Both the position numbers and the translations under genes were made by a program. Positions 62,945-64,000 of a stretch of 64,000 nucleotides of DNA are shown piece after piece; position 1 is the stretch's first letter; every line of letters starts with the position of its first letter. This stretch comes from Auanema rhodensis. Lineage: Eukaryota; Nematoda; Chromadorea; Rhabditida; Rhabditidae. Where the stretch lies: positions 18,224,501 to 18,288,500 of the forward strand of contig OZ059896.1 of NCBI GenBank assembly GCA_964057225.1. The letters are read 5' to 3'. Under the pieces are notes generated by a model. The model saw nothing but the letters and a program-made list of their open reading frames with translations. It was not told the origin of the DNA and made no database searches.

Positions 62945-64000
62945 TTGGCCATCCAATAGAATGTTTCGTGCCGGCCCAATTTACACGTGCTATGGAGCAA
63001 TATACAGAGAATTATTGTTGGGTTCAGAATACGTATTGGGTTCCATTTCAGGTTTGTTTTTTTTATTCTGCAAGTTTACTTAATTGTACGTTTGATTTTG
63101 CAACTGGGTGGTAATAAGGTTCCCAAAAGGAAAGAAGTACCGTTTTTTGAGGAACATAGAAGAAAAAGGAAATATTAATTGTCGAGAAAGACATTTCTTT
63201 CAAAATGAGAAATTGAAATCTTTTTCATGTTACCCGTTTTTTTCTATTTTTCTTCCTATAATCATTCTTTTATCTCTCTTTCTCTCTATCATTTCATGAA
63301 CACTGAACAAGAGCATAGGGAAGCTATGACAGACACGAGCTGCTTCCTTCGTCATGTTGCGAAAATGCTTTCTTTTAAGTTTGAAAAATGGAAAGAATGT
63401 TGGAGGTCTACTGAGAGCAAGGAAATGAGTATGAGAGTGAGTAAGCACAGAAATGTACTGCGGTTTATGAGATAGATGACTCAGGTATATGACAGGTAGC
63501 AGCTCGACTTTCCTTTAGAACAGAGAGACATTGTGGCAAAACTTGTAGCTGTCACTCATCTTTCCATCAAGTTTTACGCTTCTTTTGCATACGACCTATC
63601 TTGTTGCTAAGAATTGCCAGATTAAATATACGACTTCTTAAAGCATTTAATAACTAAATTTGTTACTATACTAACAAATATGTATATTTATGAAGTTGTG
63701 GCTGTTGAGATCATTAAATATATGCTAAGATACTAGTATATATATATAAATATATAATTCATATTGAAAACATATTGTTAATTGCAACTTGTCACAACAC
63801 TTCTGATGTTTCCTAGACGCTTTAAGCTTCTATTCCCGATTTTTATCAGAAACCAACAAATAATTTCCAAATCACGGTGTGTTTTTTCAGGATTTAATTC
63901 CTCATCGCTTGGATGACCGAGAACGAAGACAAATTGGCTACTATCAATGGGTACCTTTCGTTTTAGCTATTGCAGCTTTGATGTTTCATATACCATCATC
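62945..64000 (+). CDS. Innexin gap-junction subunit, partial
   Basis: Invertebrate gap-junction channel protein of the plasma membrane. Two internal exons are seen: 62945-63051 and 63891 to beyond the right edge, joined in phase across an 840-base intron. They encode [20 protein letters not shown] then [16 protein letters not shown], which hold the first-extracellular-loop cysteines of innexins (the two-cysteine pattern C...YCW), then [20 protein letters not shown] and [16 protein letters not shown], the innexin hallmark YYQWVPF at the start of the second membrane span. The N-terminal exon with the first membrane span lies upstream but could not be identified, and the rest is outside the window. 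It resembles the UNC-7/UNC-9 group in this stretch, but the paralogue cannot be settled. Confidence 0.9.

Noticed and set aside
1-64000. CRISPR arrays, rRNA genes, spliced-leader RNA genes or bacterial-type operons
   Set aside because: No repeat-spacer pattern, rRNA or SL RNA core sequence was seen; the gene structures are plainly eukaryotic.

Overview
The window looks like AT-rich nuclear DNA from a nematode. Six protein families recognised by eye are typical animal or nematode genes: a Cys-loop receptor subunit, a calmodulin-like protein close to CAL-1, an IQ/SEC7/PH Arf exchange factor, VDAC, PLC-delta and an innexin. They are split by many introns, a large share of them only about 45 bases long with TTTCAG-like acceptors, next to long introns full of TC microsatellites. 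I cannot name the species. All gene models are hand-spliced: I checked GT/AG borders and that reading phase is kept across each junction, but no transcript evidence was available.

Layout. 1-1900: microsatellite and AT-rich spacer. 1901-3745 (+): divergent Cys-loop receptor subunit. 4640-5721 (-): decayed hAT transposase. 5884-6820: truncated mariner-like element. 6821-12821: spacer with a long TC repeat. 12822-20792 (+): a 14-3-3-like protein with unusual ends and a 4.7 kb intron. 21150-28493: compact block of four genes with tiny introns that I cannot assign to a family (two on -, one membrane protein on +, one secreted protein on -). 30324-34840 (+): calmodulin-like gene. 34841-38994: pyrimidine-rich spacer with a possible alternative first exon. 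38995-46548 (+): IQSEC/BRAG-type Arf-GEF. 47145-47683 (+): small protein resembling the alternative product of human POLR1D. 48935-49669 (+): divergent LC8 dynein light chain. 49940-50993 (-): VDAC. 51772-52702 (+): protein ending in a DPY-30 motif. 52908-57708 (-): PLC-delta. 57709-62944: spacer. 62945-64000 (+): innexin N-terminal part, cut by the window edge.

Functional links are modest. Several genes belong to membrane and calcium signalling (receptor channel, calmodulin-like, PLC-delta, Arf-GEF with an IQ motif that would bind calmodulin, innexin), but nothing in the sequence shows they act as one pathway. From memory, VDAC and PLC-delta are also neighbours in C. elegans (vdac-1 and plc-4), which suggests conserved local gene order. 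The most unusual item is the 14-3-3-like protein: it keeps the C-terminal 14-3-3 helices, has lost several phosphopeptide-binding positions, and carries its own arginine/serine tail of the kind 14-3-3 proteins bind.
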